A stretch of 64,000 nucleotides of DNA from Nodularia sphaerocarpa UHCC 0038 (GTDB lineage: Bacteria > Cyanobacteriota > Cyanobacteriia > Cyanobacteriales > Nostocaceae). The position numbers were made by a program, and so were the translations under genes. The notes under the pieces were generated by a model. It saw only the letters and a program-made list of their open reading frames with translations, was not told the DNA's origin and ran no database searches. Position 1 is the first letter of the stretch. Every line of letters begins with the position of its first letter. Positions 46,536-57,051 of the stretch are shown here, piece by piece. The stretch is taken from contig NZ_CP060140.1 of assembly GCF_022376295.1 (NCBI RefSeq), positions 4,530,356 to 4,594,355 of the forward strand. Direction: 5' to 3'.

Positions 46536-48698
46536 ATGAAGCGTCGGACTTTTTTACAACGGATTGGTTCCATTCTCGCGGTATTGGGTGTGACTGAAGC
46601 TGAGTGGTTGACTTTAAGCGATGCCTTAGGCGGGCAAAGCCTACGCTACTCTCAAGCTTTGGCACAGCCTAGTCAACGTAAATTAGCATTATTGATTGGC
46701 ATTAATCAATACCAAAAAAGTCCTGCATTGGCTGGTTGTCTCACCGATGTAGAACTGCAAAAAGAACTGTTAATTCATCGTTTTGGCTTCCTTGCCTCGG
46801 ATATCCTGACTTTAACGGAAGAAAAAGCTACCAGGAAATCTATTGAAGAGGCTTTTTTGGCACACCTGGGACAGCAAGTTAAAGCTGGTGATGTGGCATT
46901 ATTCCACTTTAGTGGCTATGGTACGCGCATCAAATCGGGCAGATTTATCGATACGGTGCAGAATGCTTTGGTTCCAGCTAATCCTCAAGATGCACAAAAA
47001 GATGAAATAGTCAACTATATATTAGAAGAAACAGTACGGCTATTGTTGCGATCGCTCCCCACGGACCGGGTAACAGCTGTATTGGATACGAGCTATTATG
47101 CTCCGAGCAAAGTCCAGCCCACAGCATGGCGTGTTCGCGTCCGTCCAGAATCAGCAGAAGCACAACTAGCAATTGAGGAACTGGAGTTTTTACAACAACT
47201 CAGAACTCAAAACTCCAACCCTAATAATGCAGTTGTGTTGTCTGCTACCTCAGATACTCAACAGTTGGCGAGGGAAGTCCTATTTTCTGGGTTTAGTGCG
47301 GGGTTATTTACCTACGCCTTGACGCAATACTTGTGGGAAACTACACCAGCAAGGACAATTCAATTCAGCCTTTCCCATCTGGGAAGCTATATGCATAAGC
47401 TGGGGAGCAATCAGCAGCCAGGATTGTTGAGTGACGAGAAGAATCAACCCAAAGTCTTAACTGTTGATAATTTACTCCTCCCAAACCGCACAGTTGGGGC
47501 TGAGGGAGTGATTAGACTCATTGAAGATGATGGTAGAACAGCCCAACTATTTTTAGCAGGTTTACCGCCACAAGTATTAGAAAACTATGGTGTTAATTCC
47601 CGGTTTACCCTATTAACAGGAGAGCAGTTAATATTGCGATCGCGCAGTGGGTTAACAGCAAAAGCCCAAATCTCTAAAATTAAACCAGAAACCCCTCTAC
47701 AAGTGGGGCAACTATTTCAAGAAACTCTGCGGGTATTACCGAAGAGCATGAATTTAATAGTTGCTTTAGATACCGGATTAGAAAGAATTGAGCGGGTAGA
47801 TGCGACAAGTGCTTTTGCTGCTATTGACCATATTTCTATTGTCATCGCCGGAGAACAAGCAGCCGATTGTGTATTTGGTAAACTCTTAGAAGCTCCCAGC
47901 CGCTATGGTTTATTTACTCCGGGAGGCAAACTCATTCCCAACACATCTGGGGAACCTGGGGAAGCTGTGAAATTGGTAGTGCAAAGGTTAGTGGCGAAAT
48001 TACCGACGCTGTTAGCCGCAAAGTTATGGCGACTCACAGAAAATGAAGGTTCTTCCCAGTTACCAGTCAAAGCCACTCTGGAGATCATGAGTAACTTGTC
48101 ACCTCGCGTGGTGATGCAACGGGAAACCACACGCACTCTGAGTCCAGAACAACTGCAAAGTAAATCAATCCTCACAGGTCTGGGTAATGCTACCGTGCCG
48201 ATTAGTAGTAGAATGCAGTACCGATTGCAGAATCAGAGCGATCGCCCGATTTATTTAATGCTGCTGGGGTTAAAAAATAATATCAATGCGATCGCCTTTT
48301 ATCCTTGGCAATCCTCCGAAGAAACTACCTTTTTTAACTCCAAACCCCTGTTTCAACAAGTAATTATTGCCCCAGATGAAACCATCTTATTACCAAAAAA
48401 TGTGACTGCTTCCGAATGGATGATCCCAGGGCCAGCTTATGAATGCGAACACCAAATGATTCTCAGTACCGCCCCCTTTAGCGAAACACTAGGATATTTA
48501 GAAAAATCCAAGTATCCCATTACAGATCAAAGACCTTTCGGGGCATTATTGAAACCTTTAGAAATTGCCCAAGCATTGTTGCAAGATTTGCATAATGCCA
48601 GTGCAGTCAAATCCGAAGTTAACAGTACATCCACTGATTCTTATGTATTAGATGTCAAACATTGGGCTAGTTTCAACTTTGATTTTCAAGTAGCGTGA
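46536..48698 (+). CDS. Caspase-like (C14) pseudoenzyme with DUF4384-type C-terminus, 720 aa
   Basis: The N-terminal signal has a twin-arginine-like MKRRTFLQRIG followed by a hydrophobic stretch. The caspase p20 fold is visible: KLALLIGINQYQ (~50), GCLTDVELQKELL, GDVALFHFSGYGTR and TAVLDTSYY. In active orthocaspases the dyad is His (SGHG) and Cys (D-x-C). Here Tyr128 replaces His and Ser186 replaces Cys, so peptidase activity is not expected. Such Y-S variants are known in cyanobacteria. The C-terminal half contains a DUF4384-like region (FYPWQSSEETTFF). Role unknown, possibly regulatory. Confidence 0.85.
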   Translation: MKRRTFLQRIGSILAVLGVTEAEWLTLSDALGGQSLRYSQALAQPSQRKLALLIGINQYQKSPALAGCLTDVELQKELLIHRFGFLASDILTLTEEKATRKSIEEAFLAHLGQQVKAGDVALFHFSGYGTRIKSGRFIDTVQNALVPANPQDAQKDEIVNYILEETVRLLLRSLPTDRVTAVLDTSYYAPSKVQPTAWRVRVRPESAEAQLAIEELEFLQQLRTQNSNPNNAVVLSATSDTQQLAREVLFSGFSAGLFTYALTQYLWETTPARTIQFSLSHLGSYMHKLGSNQQPGLLSDEKNQPKVLTVDNLLLPNRTVGAEGVIRLIEDDGRTAQLFLAGLPPQVLENYGVNSRFTLLTGEQLILRSRSGLTAKAQISKIKPETPLQVGQLFQETLRVLPKSMNLIVALDTGLERIERVDATSAFAAIDHISIVIAGEQAADCVFGKLLEAPSRYGLFTPGGKLIPNTSGEPGEAVKLVVQRLVAKLPTLLAAKLWRLTENEGSSQLPVKATLEIMSNLSPRVVMQRETTRTLSPEQLQSKSILTGLGNATVPISSRMQYRLQNQSDRPIYLMLLGLKNNINAIAFYPWQSSEETTFFNSKPLFQQVIIAPDETILLPKNVTASEWMIPGPAYECEHQMILSTAPFSETLGYLEKSKYPITDQRPFGALLKPLEIAQALLQDLHNASAVKSEVNSTSTDSYVLDVKHWASFNFDFQVA

Positions 48699-48703
48699 AT
48701 TAT

Positions 48704-48736
48704 AGATCCCCGACTGATCACACAAATCGGGGATCT
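48704..48736. terminator. Hairpin after caspase-like gene
   Basis: AGATCCCCGA ... TCGGGGATCT, 10-bp perfect arms with 13-nt loop, directly after the stop codon. No strong T-tract; likely terminator or 3' stabiliser. Confidence 0.6.
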
Positions 48737-48801
48737 GGCTATTCTGCCTCTGTGTTCCAATACGGTTCAATTAACGATAGATTAAATTAAACATCTTCAT
48801 T

Positions 48802-48834
48802 CATCGGCGTTTATCGGCGTTTATCGGCGTTTAA
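48802..48834. repeat. Tandem ATCGGCGTTT repeats
   Basis: Three tandem copies of the decamer ATCGGCGTTT in an otherwise featureless intergenic region. Confidence 0.85.
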
Positions 48835-48926
48835 TTACACATCTCAGACAAAAAATGTAGAGACGTTCCATGTAACCTCTCTACAAAAGTTCTGAAAAAA
48901 GTATATTTGATTTCGGTCGATGTCTA

Positions 48927-49799
48927 TTACAAATACTTCCGCAACAATAACCCCAGCTTTTCCTTCGTCGCCGCAGGTGCTTTATCCAACTGAGTTAAAA
49001 TCGCATACTTCAACGCCGAATGAGCATCACTAACCGGGGGATTTTCACTCAAACGCCGCACAGTTTCTTGAATTACCTTTTGAGCATTAACTGCATTGCG
49101 CTGTAAATTACCAATAATCATTTCTACAGTCACACTATCATGATCTGGATGCCAGCAATCATAATCTGTTACCAGGGCTAACGTTGCATAGGCAATTTCC
49201 GCTTCCCTGGCTAACTTCGCCTCTGGTAAATTCGTCATTCCAATCACTGTCGCATCCCAACTGCGGTAAAGATGGGATTCCGCCTTTGTGGAAAATGCGG
49301 GGCCTTCCATGCACACATAAGTGCCGCCACGATGCAGACCGACATCTGGTAAATTTAGAGATGCGATCGCATCTGCTAACACCCCAGCCAAATTGTGACA
49401 AATCGGATCACCAAAAGCAATGTGAGCCACAATTCCCTCACCGAAAAACGTCGAAACCCGATTTTTGGTTCTGTCAATAAACTGATCTGGGATAACCATA
49501 TCCAGGGGTTTAGCTTCAGCTTTTAAGGAACCCACCGCACTAGCCGAAATTAAATACTCCACACCCACTTGCTTCATTGCATAGATATTGGCGCGAAACG
49601 GCAACTCAGAAGGCAATAAAGTATGATTACGACCATGACGCGCTAAAAATGCTACTTTTGTACCTGACAGTGTTCCCAAAATCAAAGCATCAGAAGGCGA
49701 ACCAAAAGGAGTTTCAATTTGTACCTCTTCCACATCCTTCAGGGCTGCCATTTGGTATAGACCACTACCACCAATAATCCCAATCCGAGCTAGTACCAT
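48927..49799 (-). CDS. mtnP: S-methyl-5'-thioadenosine phosphorylase
   Basis: 290 aa. Methionine salvage: MTA + phosphate to adenine + 5-methylthioribose-1-phosphate. Motifs of the family: [12 protein letters not shown] (~6-17), [26 protein letters not shown] (~51-76, shown as [10 protein letters not shown]), SASAVGSL (~85), [15 protein letters not shown] (~166-180), [16 protein letters not shown] (~191-206), and DYDCWH (~219). Length is typical. Cytoplasmic. Single gene with its own flanks. Confidence 0.95.
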   Translation of the reverse strand: MVLARIGIIGGSGLYQMAALKDVEEVQIETPFGSPSDALILGTLSGTKVAFLARHGRNHTLLPSELPFRANIYAMKQVGVEYLISASAVGSLKAEAKPLDMVIPDQFIDRTKNRVSTFFGEGIVAHIAFGDPICHNLAGVLADAIASLNLPDVGLHRGGTYVCMEGPAFSTKAESHLYRSWDATVIGMTNLPEAKLAREAEIAYATLALVTDYDCWHPDHDSVTVEMIIGNLQRNAVNAQKVIQETVRRLSENPPVSDAHSALKYAILTQLDKAPAATKEKLGLLLRKYL

Positions 49800-50089
49800 G
49801 ATTTTTAAGTTCTTCTTTGCTGAGTTCCCAAGTTATTTTAGCTAAAAGGGGGTAGCAGGGGAGGCAGGACAGTCACAATCAGCATTGATCTAATACCATA
49901 TTTGGTGTTGCTGAGTAAAAGTATGAATTTGGATCACGCACCAGGCGCACAGACGCTGAGAATAAGAGTTTGAGAAATTGAATTTTTGACTTTCATACTC
50001 TAATTCAGCAACGCCCCAAATTCAGATGAAGCTGTAAGACAAAGGACAACTACCGCAGATAAACACGTATCGATTATCGGAAAAATATT

Positions 50090-50287
50090 ATGCAAGCTGA
50101 CAAACTCACGGGAAAAATTGACTCAGCAGGTAACTAGGTGATTACCGAATCGGTGAATTTACCGCCCGCAGATGTGGAAGTGATAGTTTTGCAGACAGTT
50201 GATATTTTTGATGCTACAGTTCGGGCAAGTAAACCAGCACCAAAAACACCAAAGAGACAATTTAGGATAGAAGCATTTGAGGATTAA
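50090..50287 (+). pseudogene. Small antitoxin-like protein broken by TAG
   Basis: Frame from ATG 50090: MQADKLTGKIDSAGN, then TAG (50135-50137), then VITESVNLPPADVEVIVLQT to FRIEAFED and TAA. Without the stop it would be a ~65-aa protein of a small cyanobacterial family that often precedes toxins of the PIN type. No toxin gene follows (the next gene is a pentapeptide protein on the other strand), so this is an orphan remnant. Confidence 0.65.
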
Positions 50288-50677
50288 TTAACCCTCTTGA
50301 ATCTGCAACCCCACTGATGCGGGAGCAAAATTCTGGGGAAAATGCGTGCTGCGATCGCAATCTGCTTTTTCCAGTTTCGTTCCCTGAAGATCAGCTTGAC
50401 GCAGATCAGCCGAAAACAACAAAGCCCCCCGAAGATCAGCATCTTGCAAATTAGCTTGACTGAGATTTGCAAAACTCAGATCACAACCTCTAAGATTAGC
50501 ACCATTGAGATTAGCTTCACTCAAGTCAGCGTAACTCAAGTCAGATCCTTTGAGATCAGCACCTTGCAAGTCAGCATCACCCAAGTTCGCGCTACTAAAA
50601 TTGCGTTTCCCCTGTGCATAGCTTTCTAGGAGAGTCACAGCAGAATTAATAATCTGTTGAGAGTTTGTTTCAGACAT
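50288..50677 (-). CDS. Pentapeptide repeat protein, 129 aa
   Basis: Residues ~25-100 are A(D/N)LXX pentapeptides (ANLGDADLQGADLKGSDLSY, ADLSEANLNGANLRG and so on), forming a right-handed quadrilateral beta-helix. Cytoplasmic, no signal. Members can mimic DNA, but most in cyanobacteria have no known role. Confidence 0.88.
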   Translation of the reverse strand: MSETNSQQIINSAVTLLESYAQGKRNFSSANLGDADLQGADLKGSDLSYADLSEANLNGANLRGCDLSFANLSQANLQDADLRGALLFSADLRQADLQGTKLEKADCDRSTHFPQNFAPASVGLQIQEG

Positions 50678-50809
50678 AGAACCGCCTCACAGCTTGTCTC
50701 ATGATTACTTTACACCACACCCATTCATCATAAGACTGCTGATACCCAAATTGACAGACAATCAAGAATTGGGCGATCTTGATAGTATTTTCCACTATAA
50801 TCCTCTTTA

Positions 50810-51346
50810 TTACAGATCATCAGATTCCGTGTCATTGATATCCTGCAACTCATCACCTGCCTTGATCGCATTCGCACACATCCAATCACTGGGCATAATC
50901 CCCGGCCATCCCCTTCGGACAGCTTCAGGACAAATAGTATAAATTGTTAGCTGACAGTCGATTAACTCTAATCCCGATTTTTCCACCTGTTTCAATGCTT
51001 GTTTAAAGATAGAATTATTCTCAAATTCCATAGTCATATTGCATTGGGCGCAAACCATGTGATGGTGATGGTGGGGAGAAGCTGTATTTAGTTCGTAGTG
51101 TTTATGTACTTCTGCTAACTCCAACTCCCGGAGAATACCCATGCGTGACATCAGCTTCAGAGTGCGGTAAATTGTCGATAGACTAATGTTTTCTCCACGC
51201 TTTCCCAGCAAATCAAACACATCTTCTGCACTCAAATGTTTACCACGCGTCAGATTCTGAAACACCTGTAAAATTATTTCCCTCTGGGGAGTTAGCCTCC
51301 ATCCCTTGGCATTCAGTTCTGCTTTTAAGGAATTTGCAGTATACAT
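50810..51346 (-). CDS. Fur family transcriptional regulator (FurA-like), 178 aa
   Basis: Winged helix plus dimerisation/metal domain: MYTANSLKAELNAKGWRLTP, ISLSTIYRTLKLMSRMGILRE (recognition helix), HKHYELN, a PHHHHHMVCAQC cluster with one CxxC, and CQLTIYTICPEA. The N-terminal 130 residues closely follow cyanobacterial FurA (iron/haem/redox-responsive). The C-terminus differs: the second CxxC-type end is replaced by a tail RGWPGIMPSDWMCANA..., so it is perhaps a paralogue. Which metal or redox signal it senses cannot be told. Confidence 0.88.
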   Translation of the reverse strand: MYTANSLKAELNAKGWRLTPQREIILQVFQNLTRGKHLSAEDVFDLLGKRGENISLSTIYRTLKLMSRMGILRELELAEVHKHYELNTASPHHHHHMVCAQCNMTMEFENNSIFKQALKQVEKSGLELIDCQLTIYTICPEAVRRGWPGIMPSDWMCANAIKAGDELQDINDTESDDL

Positions 51347-51528
51347 AGCTACATCAGCTTTTTTTAATAAGTTTTTTTGATAATGATAATATCTATTTTA
51401 ATATCTCTTCTTCAATAAACCTAATTTATTCTCAATAAAATTATATAACTTCACCCCATGCACATCCCCACCTCGAGAACGCTGTTCAGGTAGCGTCTCA
51501 TAGAGAAGGTGGGGAAGTCCGCATTCAC

Positions 51529-51999
51529 TTAACTTTCGTTCAGAACAGCCCTTAATTCCTTCAGCATCTTACCAGTTCTGATAAAATCTGGATCTTTTGC
51601 TAATTTCTCAAGTTCTTCAGGACTGCTTTCCATTACAGTATTGTTGTAATCAACAATAGCCGCATTCAGCATATTGATATCTACAATGGGACTCTCCCCA
51701 TTTTCAAGCAGTGATTTATTTTGAACCACAGCAAATAGCATATTTACATCTTGGTATTCCTCCAATATCTTGTTAGCAGCTAAATTCAAATTAAATTGAA
51801 TTCTTGGTGGAACGACAAAACTACCGCCGCCGAAACCTGTTACATTGCTAATATTGTTTCGTATATTGCCTATGAAGTTAGAGAAAGACCCTCCGGTGAC
51901 AGGAGTCCCACCAGCATTTGCTCTCATGGGCGCACCCACTAGACAACTAAATAAGGTTAAACCAAGAGCAAGAGAGAGAGAGAGTTGTTGTTTCTTCAT
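51529..51999 (-). CDS. Secreted hypothetical protein, 156 aa
   Basis: Start at MKKQQLSLSLALGLTLFSCL (51999), a clear signal peptide with cleavage near ANA-GG. Mature protein: Gly/Asn/Ser-rich start then helices (NKILEEYQDVNMLFAVVQNK, SPEELEKLAKDPDFIR). The family is not recognised. It follows the 447-aa outer-membrane-like gene on the same strand (39 bp), so the two may be an operon. Confidence 0.72.
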   Translation of the reverse strand: MKKQQLSLSLALGLTLFSCLVGAPMRANAGGTPVTGGSFSNFIGNIRNNISNVTGFGGGSFVVPPRIQFNLNLAANKILEEYQDVNMLFAVVQNKSLLENGESPIVDINMLNAAIVDYNNTVMESSPEELEKLAKDPDFIRTGKMLKELRAVLNES

Positions 52000-52038
52000 G
52001 AGTTTTATTTGAGATGTAATTTCCAGATAAAGCACTAT

Positions 52039-53337
52039 CTAAAATCGAAAACCATACCCTGCTGTTACCGATAAACCTAAACCAGTATCGAAATTACTGG
52101 TAACATCTGTAATAATAGCATTAATAACTATCTGAGTATCCTTAAAAGGAGCAAAAGATCCACCTATATTCAGAATATTTCCCGTCCAGCTACTTACCAG
52201 AGATGCTTGAGGAATCACTCTCAAACCTAAGCCACCAAAAAAATTCAGACTATTTTCATCTGCCTCTAATGCACCTTTAGAACTAAACTCACCAGTACCA
52301 ACACCTAGAGAGACAGTTAAACGTAAGTCGTTGGGGTTATCTGGTTGCAGTGGAAATGACTTAGTAAATACTCCATAGATAGTATCTTTAGCCCTGGTAA
52401 CATCTCCCCATTTAATCGGATTTGACCAACCAACAGCTACAGCTGAACCATCGCCCAAATATCTGTGTAGCTTAAAACCTACACCGCCACTATCCCCAAA
52501 ATCAAAACTTGGACCACCACCCACACTCGTAATATCTATATTGACTTCCAAGCCCACAGAATCAACCGGATTTCCCAACCCAAAACCAACAGACATAGAA
52601 CCATCGTTCCTATCTTTATCCTGATCTAGAGGGAAAAATAAACCACCGCCAATATAAGCTTGACCTAAACTAGCACCATAAGCAGAAGGAGTACCAGCAG
52701 TGGAACCAGGGGCGGATTTTCGAGGTTTATCTGGCGCAACAATAGGTTCAATTAAAAGTTCTTGGCGTAATTTATTAGTCTCGCCAAAACTGTCACCCAC
52801 AGGGGATGTAAAGTTTCTTTGTACAAGAATTTGAGGTGGTTTTTCCCTCAATAAATTAGTTGGCTCTTTTAAATGCAAATCAGTATTACTAATTGGATCA
52901 GTTAATAACTGTTTCTCTAAATTCTCATGACTTTGTAACTTTTCTTGAGATTCTAAGCCAAAATTGTCAACAGAAAAAGCATTGCTGAATGTTTCAGGCT
53001 TGACCTTAGCCCTCAAACTATCGCTCATACTGACAATATCAAATTCAGCAACAGTGCTACTGTTTTTAGATGCCAACAATCTTTGCCGTAAGCTGACATT
53101 TGGCTGTGAATTAAGTCCAGATCCGATAGAAGATGCTTTGAGATTTTCAGATGCACTCAATTGAGGATCTTGATTTTCAGAAACCACATTATCCGCCGCA
53201 ACTGCTGGTTCAATGGAAATAGCTGTCAGCAGGAGAAGAAAAGTTATCAAGGTTGTCCCTAAGTTCCAGTAAGCATAGTTAACACTAATAACTTGATAAA
53301 TATCACTTTTATGAAAAATTGTTTGTATTTTATTCAT
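52039..53337 (-). CDS. Secreted / outer-membrane beta-barrel-like protein, 432 aa
   Basis: Preferred start MNKIQTIFHKSDIYQV at 53337. Signal-like segment TTLITFLLLLTAISIEPAVA. N-terminal ~180 mature residues low complexity, then from ~215 repeated amphipathic beta-strands with Gly-rich turns (YGASLGQAYIGGGLFFP, GSMSVGFGLGNPVDSVGLEV, LRLTVSLGVGTGEF), ending in GLGLSVTAGYGFRF, a C-terminal Phe typical of Gram-negative outer-membrane barrels. Role unknown. A longer N-terminus (to 53382) is possible. Confidence 0.7.
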   Translation of the reverse strand: MNKIQTIFHKSDIYQVISVNYAYWNLGTTLITFLLLLTAISIEPAVAADNVVSENQDPQLSASENLKASSIGSGLNSQPNVSLRQRLLASKNSSTVAEFDIVSMSDSLRAKVKPETFSNAFSVDNFGLESQEKLQSHENLEKQLLTDPISNTDLHLKEPTNLLREKPPQILVQRNFTSPVGDSFGETNKLRQELLIEPIVAPDKPRKSAPGSTAGTPSAYGASLGQAYIGGGLFFPLDQDKDRNDGSMSVGFGLGNPVDSVGLEVNIDITSVGGGPSFDFGDSGGVGFKLHRYLGDGSAVAVGWSNPIKWGDVTRAKDTIYGVFTKSFPLQPDNPNDLRLTVSLGVGTGEFSSKGALEADENSLNFFGGLGLRVIPQASLVSSWTGNILNIGGSFAPFKDTQIVINAIITDVTSNFDTGLGLSVTAGYGFRF

Positions 53338-53922
53338 CAAAACATTCCTTGTGTAAAAGTATTCACGTATAACATCACGCAAATTTTTCCAATTGCAAAC
53401 AGTAATATTACGGTAATCTAAGCAATCAACCTAGTGTATTAGTACAATGCTGGTGATTAAGTTAGGTAAAATTTTCCAACCTCTTGCAGCAAGGAGTCAG
53501 ATTCCTCAAGCTAGTTCCTGAAAAATACTTCATAATTGCGAAGGTCGATAAAAACCCATCTCCTCATCGATAGCAACTAAAAAAAATTCTCTGATTTACA
53601 TAATCATATACAGTATTTTACAACTATATCCGTAAAATACTGAAAATATAACCATCTAGATGGCACTGTAAATATTCAAGTTGAACTAGCAATAGCAAAA
53701 TTAAGCTGGGACTATATTTGGCCGGATGAGTTCCCCCCAATACGGTTCACTTAAGCAAACATCTCAATTTTTAGAATCTTAAAAAGTCGATTATTACCTT
53801 CTTGTTTTGAGAATAATGTCAATTATCAACCTGATCTGAACCCTATTCGACTCACCCCAGCTTTAAAAGTGGGGATTCAAACTCTTGCTAGCCACTGAGG
53901 TTAAAGCGAGGGGCTTTACTGA
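53338..53922. other. Intergenic region
   Basis: About 585 bp, AT-rich, between two leftward genes. Contains only weak hairpins (CCCCAGCTTTAAAAGTGGGG at 53855-53874). No RNA gene or conserved ORF seen; it must hold the promoter of the outer-membrane-like gene. Confidence 0.35.
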
Positions 53923-56118
53923 TCACCCTCGTTGATCATAATCATAATCGTTCAAATCAACTTTCTGCCCATTAGCAACTACACCTAAAATATTAATAGG
54001 CGCTAGTTTCAGATCAGCTACTGCTCGCTCAAACACCGAACGATCTGTTTTATGTATCCTTGCTACTATCAAAAGTCCGTCTGTTTGGGAGCCTATTAAA
54101 CTAGCATCAGCTAGTCCAGATACAGGAGGTGCATCATAAATAACTAAGTCAAAGGCATTATATAAATCTGCCATCAGTCGCTTCATTTTTTCCGATGACA
54201 GCAACTTTGCACAATCAGGTGGGACAGGACCAGAAGTAATGATAGATAATGAGTTCATATCAGGTAGTTGTCTCACTACTTTTTCAAAAGGCAAATTTGA
54301 AGTAATTAAACTACTCAATCCCCATAAGTTATTTAAATTTGATAAGGTATGAATAGTGGGACGGCGCATATCTGCATCTACAAGTAATACTCGTTTACCC
54401 ATAGTTGCCGCTATTTGAGCTAGATGAAAAGCAATTGTAGATTTGCCGTCACCGGGCATAGCTGAAGCTATAGTAATAGATCGTATTTGAGCATCAGAGT
54501 TTAACAATTGAATATTTGTATAAAGCACTCGTATTGCTTCTAAAAACTTGGTGGAATATTTGTTATAGTCTTGTTCTGCTACACTAGTTAACTCGGTAAT
54601 AGTTTCAGGAAGTGAATCTGAAAATTGAATGATGGCATCTTGTGGTTTAACAGTTGGGGATTGAACCGGTTGTATTTGTTTATAGAAAGGAATATTGCCT
54701 AATAAAGGAAGTTTAACCCTATCTTTGATGCTCCAAGCATCGTGATAGGTATAATCAAGCTTTTCCATTATTAAAGCTGCACCAATAGCTAAGAATATGC
54801 TCGTAGCTAATCCCATAATGATCTCGCGTATGATACTTGAGGAAACCACAGGATTTGTGGGCTGATTGGGTGCTTTAATCAATTGCCAACCTAATTGTGT
54901 CTGAGAATTTTGAATTTGCAAACTTTCGCGGCTAGCTAAAAAACGATTCAGACTTCCATTAGCAATTTCTAATTTGCGTTGTATTTCAATATATTCTCGT
55001 ATGAGGTTCGGTAATTGCCGACTTTGTTCTTCCAAGATTTGTTGGGCTTTGTCCAGTTCTTGCTTGTTAACCTCTAAAGACTGAAGTCCAGAGGCTGCTT
55101 CTGATCGCTTGCTTAGTATATATCGATCCGATTCTTGCTGTATTAATGGTATCAGCCTGTTCCTGGTCTCCTTTAATGTAATCATCTTGGGATTTTCGTC
55201 TTGCAAAATAGTTGATGCAGTGGCAATTTCAATATCTAATTGACGCAATTCAGTATTTAACGCCTGATACACAGGATAGCTATCCAGCACAGCTTTCCTA
55301 CCGTCTTCACTTTGTAAGAAAGCAGAATTAGCACGAGATTGCGCTAGATTTAGATCAAGTTCTTGCTGTTGTTCAGTTAAATTAGCAGTTTGGCTAGCAA
55401 TTTGACTTGCTAGAGATTCTGGGCTAATAAAATTATACTTTTGTTGAAAAAATTGCAATTCTCTCTGAACCTTATCTACTCTATTTTGTAGAGATGGTAT
55501 TTCTCTGTTGATATATTGCAATCCTTGACCTAGCCTAGTTTGCTCTTTCTCCTGGCTGTATTCTAAATAATCTTGAGAAATTTGCTCTAATACTACTTTC
55601 GATTCCAGTGGATTTTGACTACGATAGCGGACTTCTAGAATCTTGGTATTACCTAAACGAGCAATTTGGAGAGAGTTGATTAGATTATTATAGTTAATAT
55701 TTGGATAAGCCGCTTGTAACTGCTTAATGCTGTTTTCAATCAGTTCAGGACTTTTGAGGACGAGAATTTGACTTTCATAATCTAAACTAGATCTATTAGC
55801 TGATTGCAATGGGGTTAATTGTTGGAGAACATCAAGTGCTTTATTTTCATTAGCTACAGGTTCAATAAGCATTTGAAAACTGCTTTCATATTTTAGTGCT
55901 TTTGGATTTAATATCAAGTTGATAGCTACACCTGCGATCACAGTTGTGGCGACGCCTACAACGACTACCACTCGGCGCTGTAACAAACCTAGAAATTCTT
56001 TATAGTTCCATTCTTCGCCTTGCGCCTCATTTCCCAGAATATTATGATATTGAAAAAATGGAGTGATAGAGTTTCTGCTATCTTCGGGATTTGAAGGCTT
56101 GTATGCTTGATTCTTCAT
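53923..56118 (-). CDS. Polysaccharide co-polymerase / BY-type tyrosine autokinase (Wzc-like), 731 aa
   Basis: Wzz-type N-terminal domain with TM1 VVVVVGVATTVIAGVAINLI (~52-71), a long periplasmic coiled coil (~175-420), TM2 IIREIIMGLATSIFLAIGAALI (~430-451), then a cytoplasmic BY-kinase: Walker A SAMPGDGKSTIAFHL (~549-563), Walker A' VLLVDADMRRP (~575-585), and YDAPPVSGLADA (~658-669, Walker B region). Few C-terminal tyrosines (DYDYDQRG). It controls chain length and export of exopolysaccharide. Opens the polysaccharide cluster, divergent from the glycosyltransferase at 57052. Confidence 0.93.
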   Translation of the reverse strand: MKNQAYKPSNPEDSRNSITPFFQYHNILGNEAQGEEWNYKEFLGLLQRRVVVVVGVATTVIAGVAINLILNPKALKYESSFQMLIEPVANENKALDVLQQLTPLQSANRSSLDYESQILVLKSPELIENSIKQLQAAYPNINYNNLINSLQIARLGNTKILEVRYRSQNPLESKVVLEQISQDYLEYSQEKEQTRLGQGLQYINREIPSLQNRVDKVQRELQFFQQKYNFISPESLASQIASQTANLTEQQQELDLNLAQSRANSAFLQSEDGRKAVLDSYPVYQALNTELRQLDIEIATASTILQDENPKMITLKETRNRLIPLIQQESDRYILSKRSEAASGLQSLEVNKQELDKAQQILEEQSRQLPNLIREYIEIQRKLEIANGSLNRFLASRESLQIQNSQTQLGWQLIKAPNQPTNPVVSSSIIREIIMGLATSIFLAIGAALIMEKLDYTYHDAWSIKDRVKLPLLGNIPFYKQIQPVQSPTVKPQDAIIQFSDSLPETITELTSVAEQDYNKYSTKFLEAIRVLYTNIQLLNSDAQIRSITIASAMPGDGKSTIAFHLAQIAATMGKRVLLVDADMRRPTIHTLSNLNNLWGLSSLITSNLPFEKVVRQLPDMNSLSIITSGPVPPDCAKLLSSEKMKRLMADLYNAFDLVIYDAPPVSGLADASLIGSQTDGLLIVARIHKTDRSVFERAVADLKLAPINILGVVANGQKVDLNDYDYDQRG

Positions 56119-57051
56119 ATATTAATGTGATGATCAAATTTTGCAATAGTCTATTAATAAATGCACCCATGAAGAGAGATAAGCTCTGCTGGTAGAAATA
56201 TTAGCAGTATATTATGTATTATAGTGTCTTCGGATACATTTACATTCAATAGAGTTATCACTCTTAGTTTATATCAACAAGTTATCAACTGCACCGAACT
56301 ATATAATTTTTTATCTGGCAATCAACTGTGAAGATTCTAACTACTATATCAGTAGTATCGATAAAAAATATACGTTAGGATGAATTCGTATATTTTAATT
56401 AATGCATTTAAATTTAAGTAAGTTGTATTACTGATTTAGTCTAACACTATATGTGAAACAAGTAAGTAGGTAGGTAGGCAGTTTGATCATTTCGTGAAAG
56501 ATGATATCGAAAATATACCTTCAAGAGGTGATTGACAAATTGATCACGAATGTGGATGTAATCAAATACAGAACCTCACCCCCAACCCCTCTCCTTGTTA
56601 AGGAGAGGGGAGACTTTAACGCAGTTTATTCGATTGCGGGAGCTTTTTCATCAAGATTACTGTGCAAGATGACAACATAGTAATTTTAGGTTAGTATGAT
56701 ATTTTTCCAGTATAATTACCTGGCGTGCTAACGTACCCTTAGTTCCCGTATATGAGATAGTTTAAAGGTTTAGTTTAATTTACTACAAAAATTGATCAGT
56801 ACTGCTGATTAATTAAGATGATTCTTGTTTTGTATCTTCGGGAAAAAACAAGAATCAACCTTTAGTCTTGATCAGAATGCTCAATTCATACAGCAAATAT
56901 CCCATGCTCAAAAATCTCGTCAACAACATCAAGTATAAAAATCATCAGATAATAAAAAGTGGAACTTTATTGATACCTGTGATTCATTAACGACTTGAGT
57001 GCTTCAGTGGTATCGCCCAAAAAGTTTGTTAAATCTATAATACGATGAACG
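56119..57051. other. Long intergenic region of the polysaccharide cluster
   Basis: 933 bp between divergent genes. It includes a GTAGGTAGGTAGGCAG microsatellite (56466-56481) and the dispersed repeat at 56571-56613. No protein-coding or RNA gene can be supported. Its length and divergent position make it a likely regulatory hub for the cluster. Confidence 0.45.
56571..56613. repeat. Dispersed palindromic repeat (CCCCTCTCC...GGAGAGGGG)
   Basis: AACCTCACCCCCAACCCCTC then TCCTTGTTAAGGAGAGGGG; same family as 5098 and 7397. Confidence 0.75.

Noticed and set aside
53338..53922. Possible RNA gene in AT-rich gap
   Set aside because: Only weak hairpins, no conserved motif or promoter-terminator pair that I can support.
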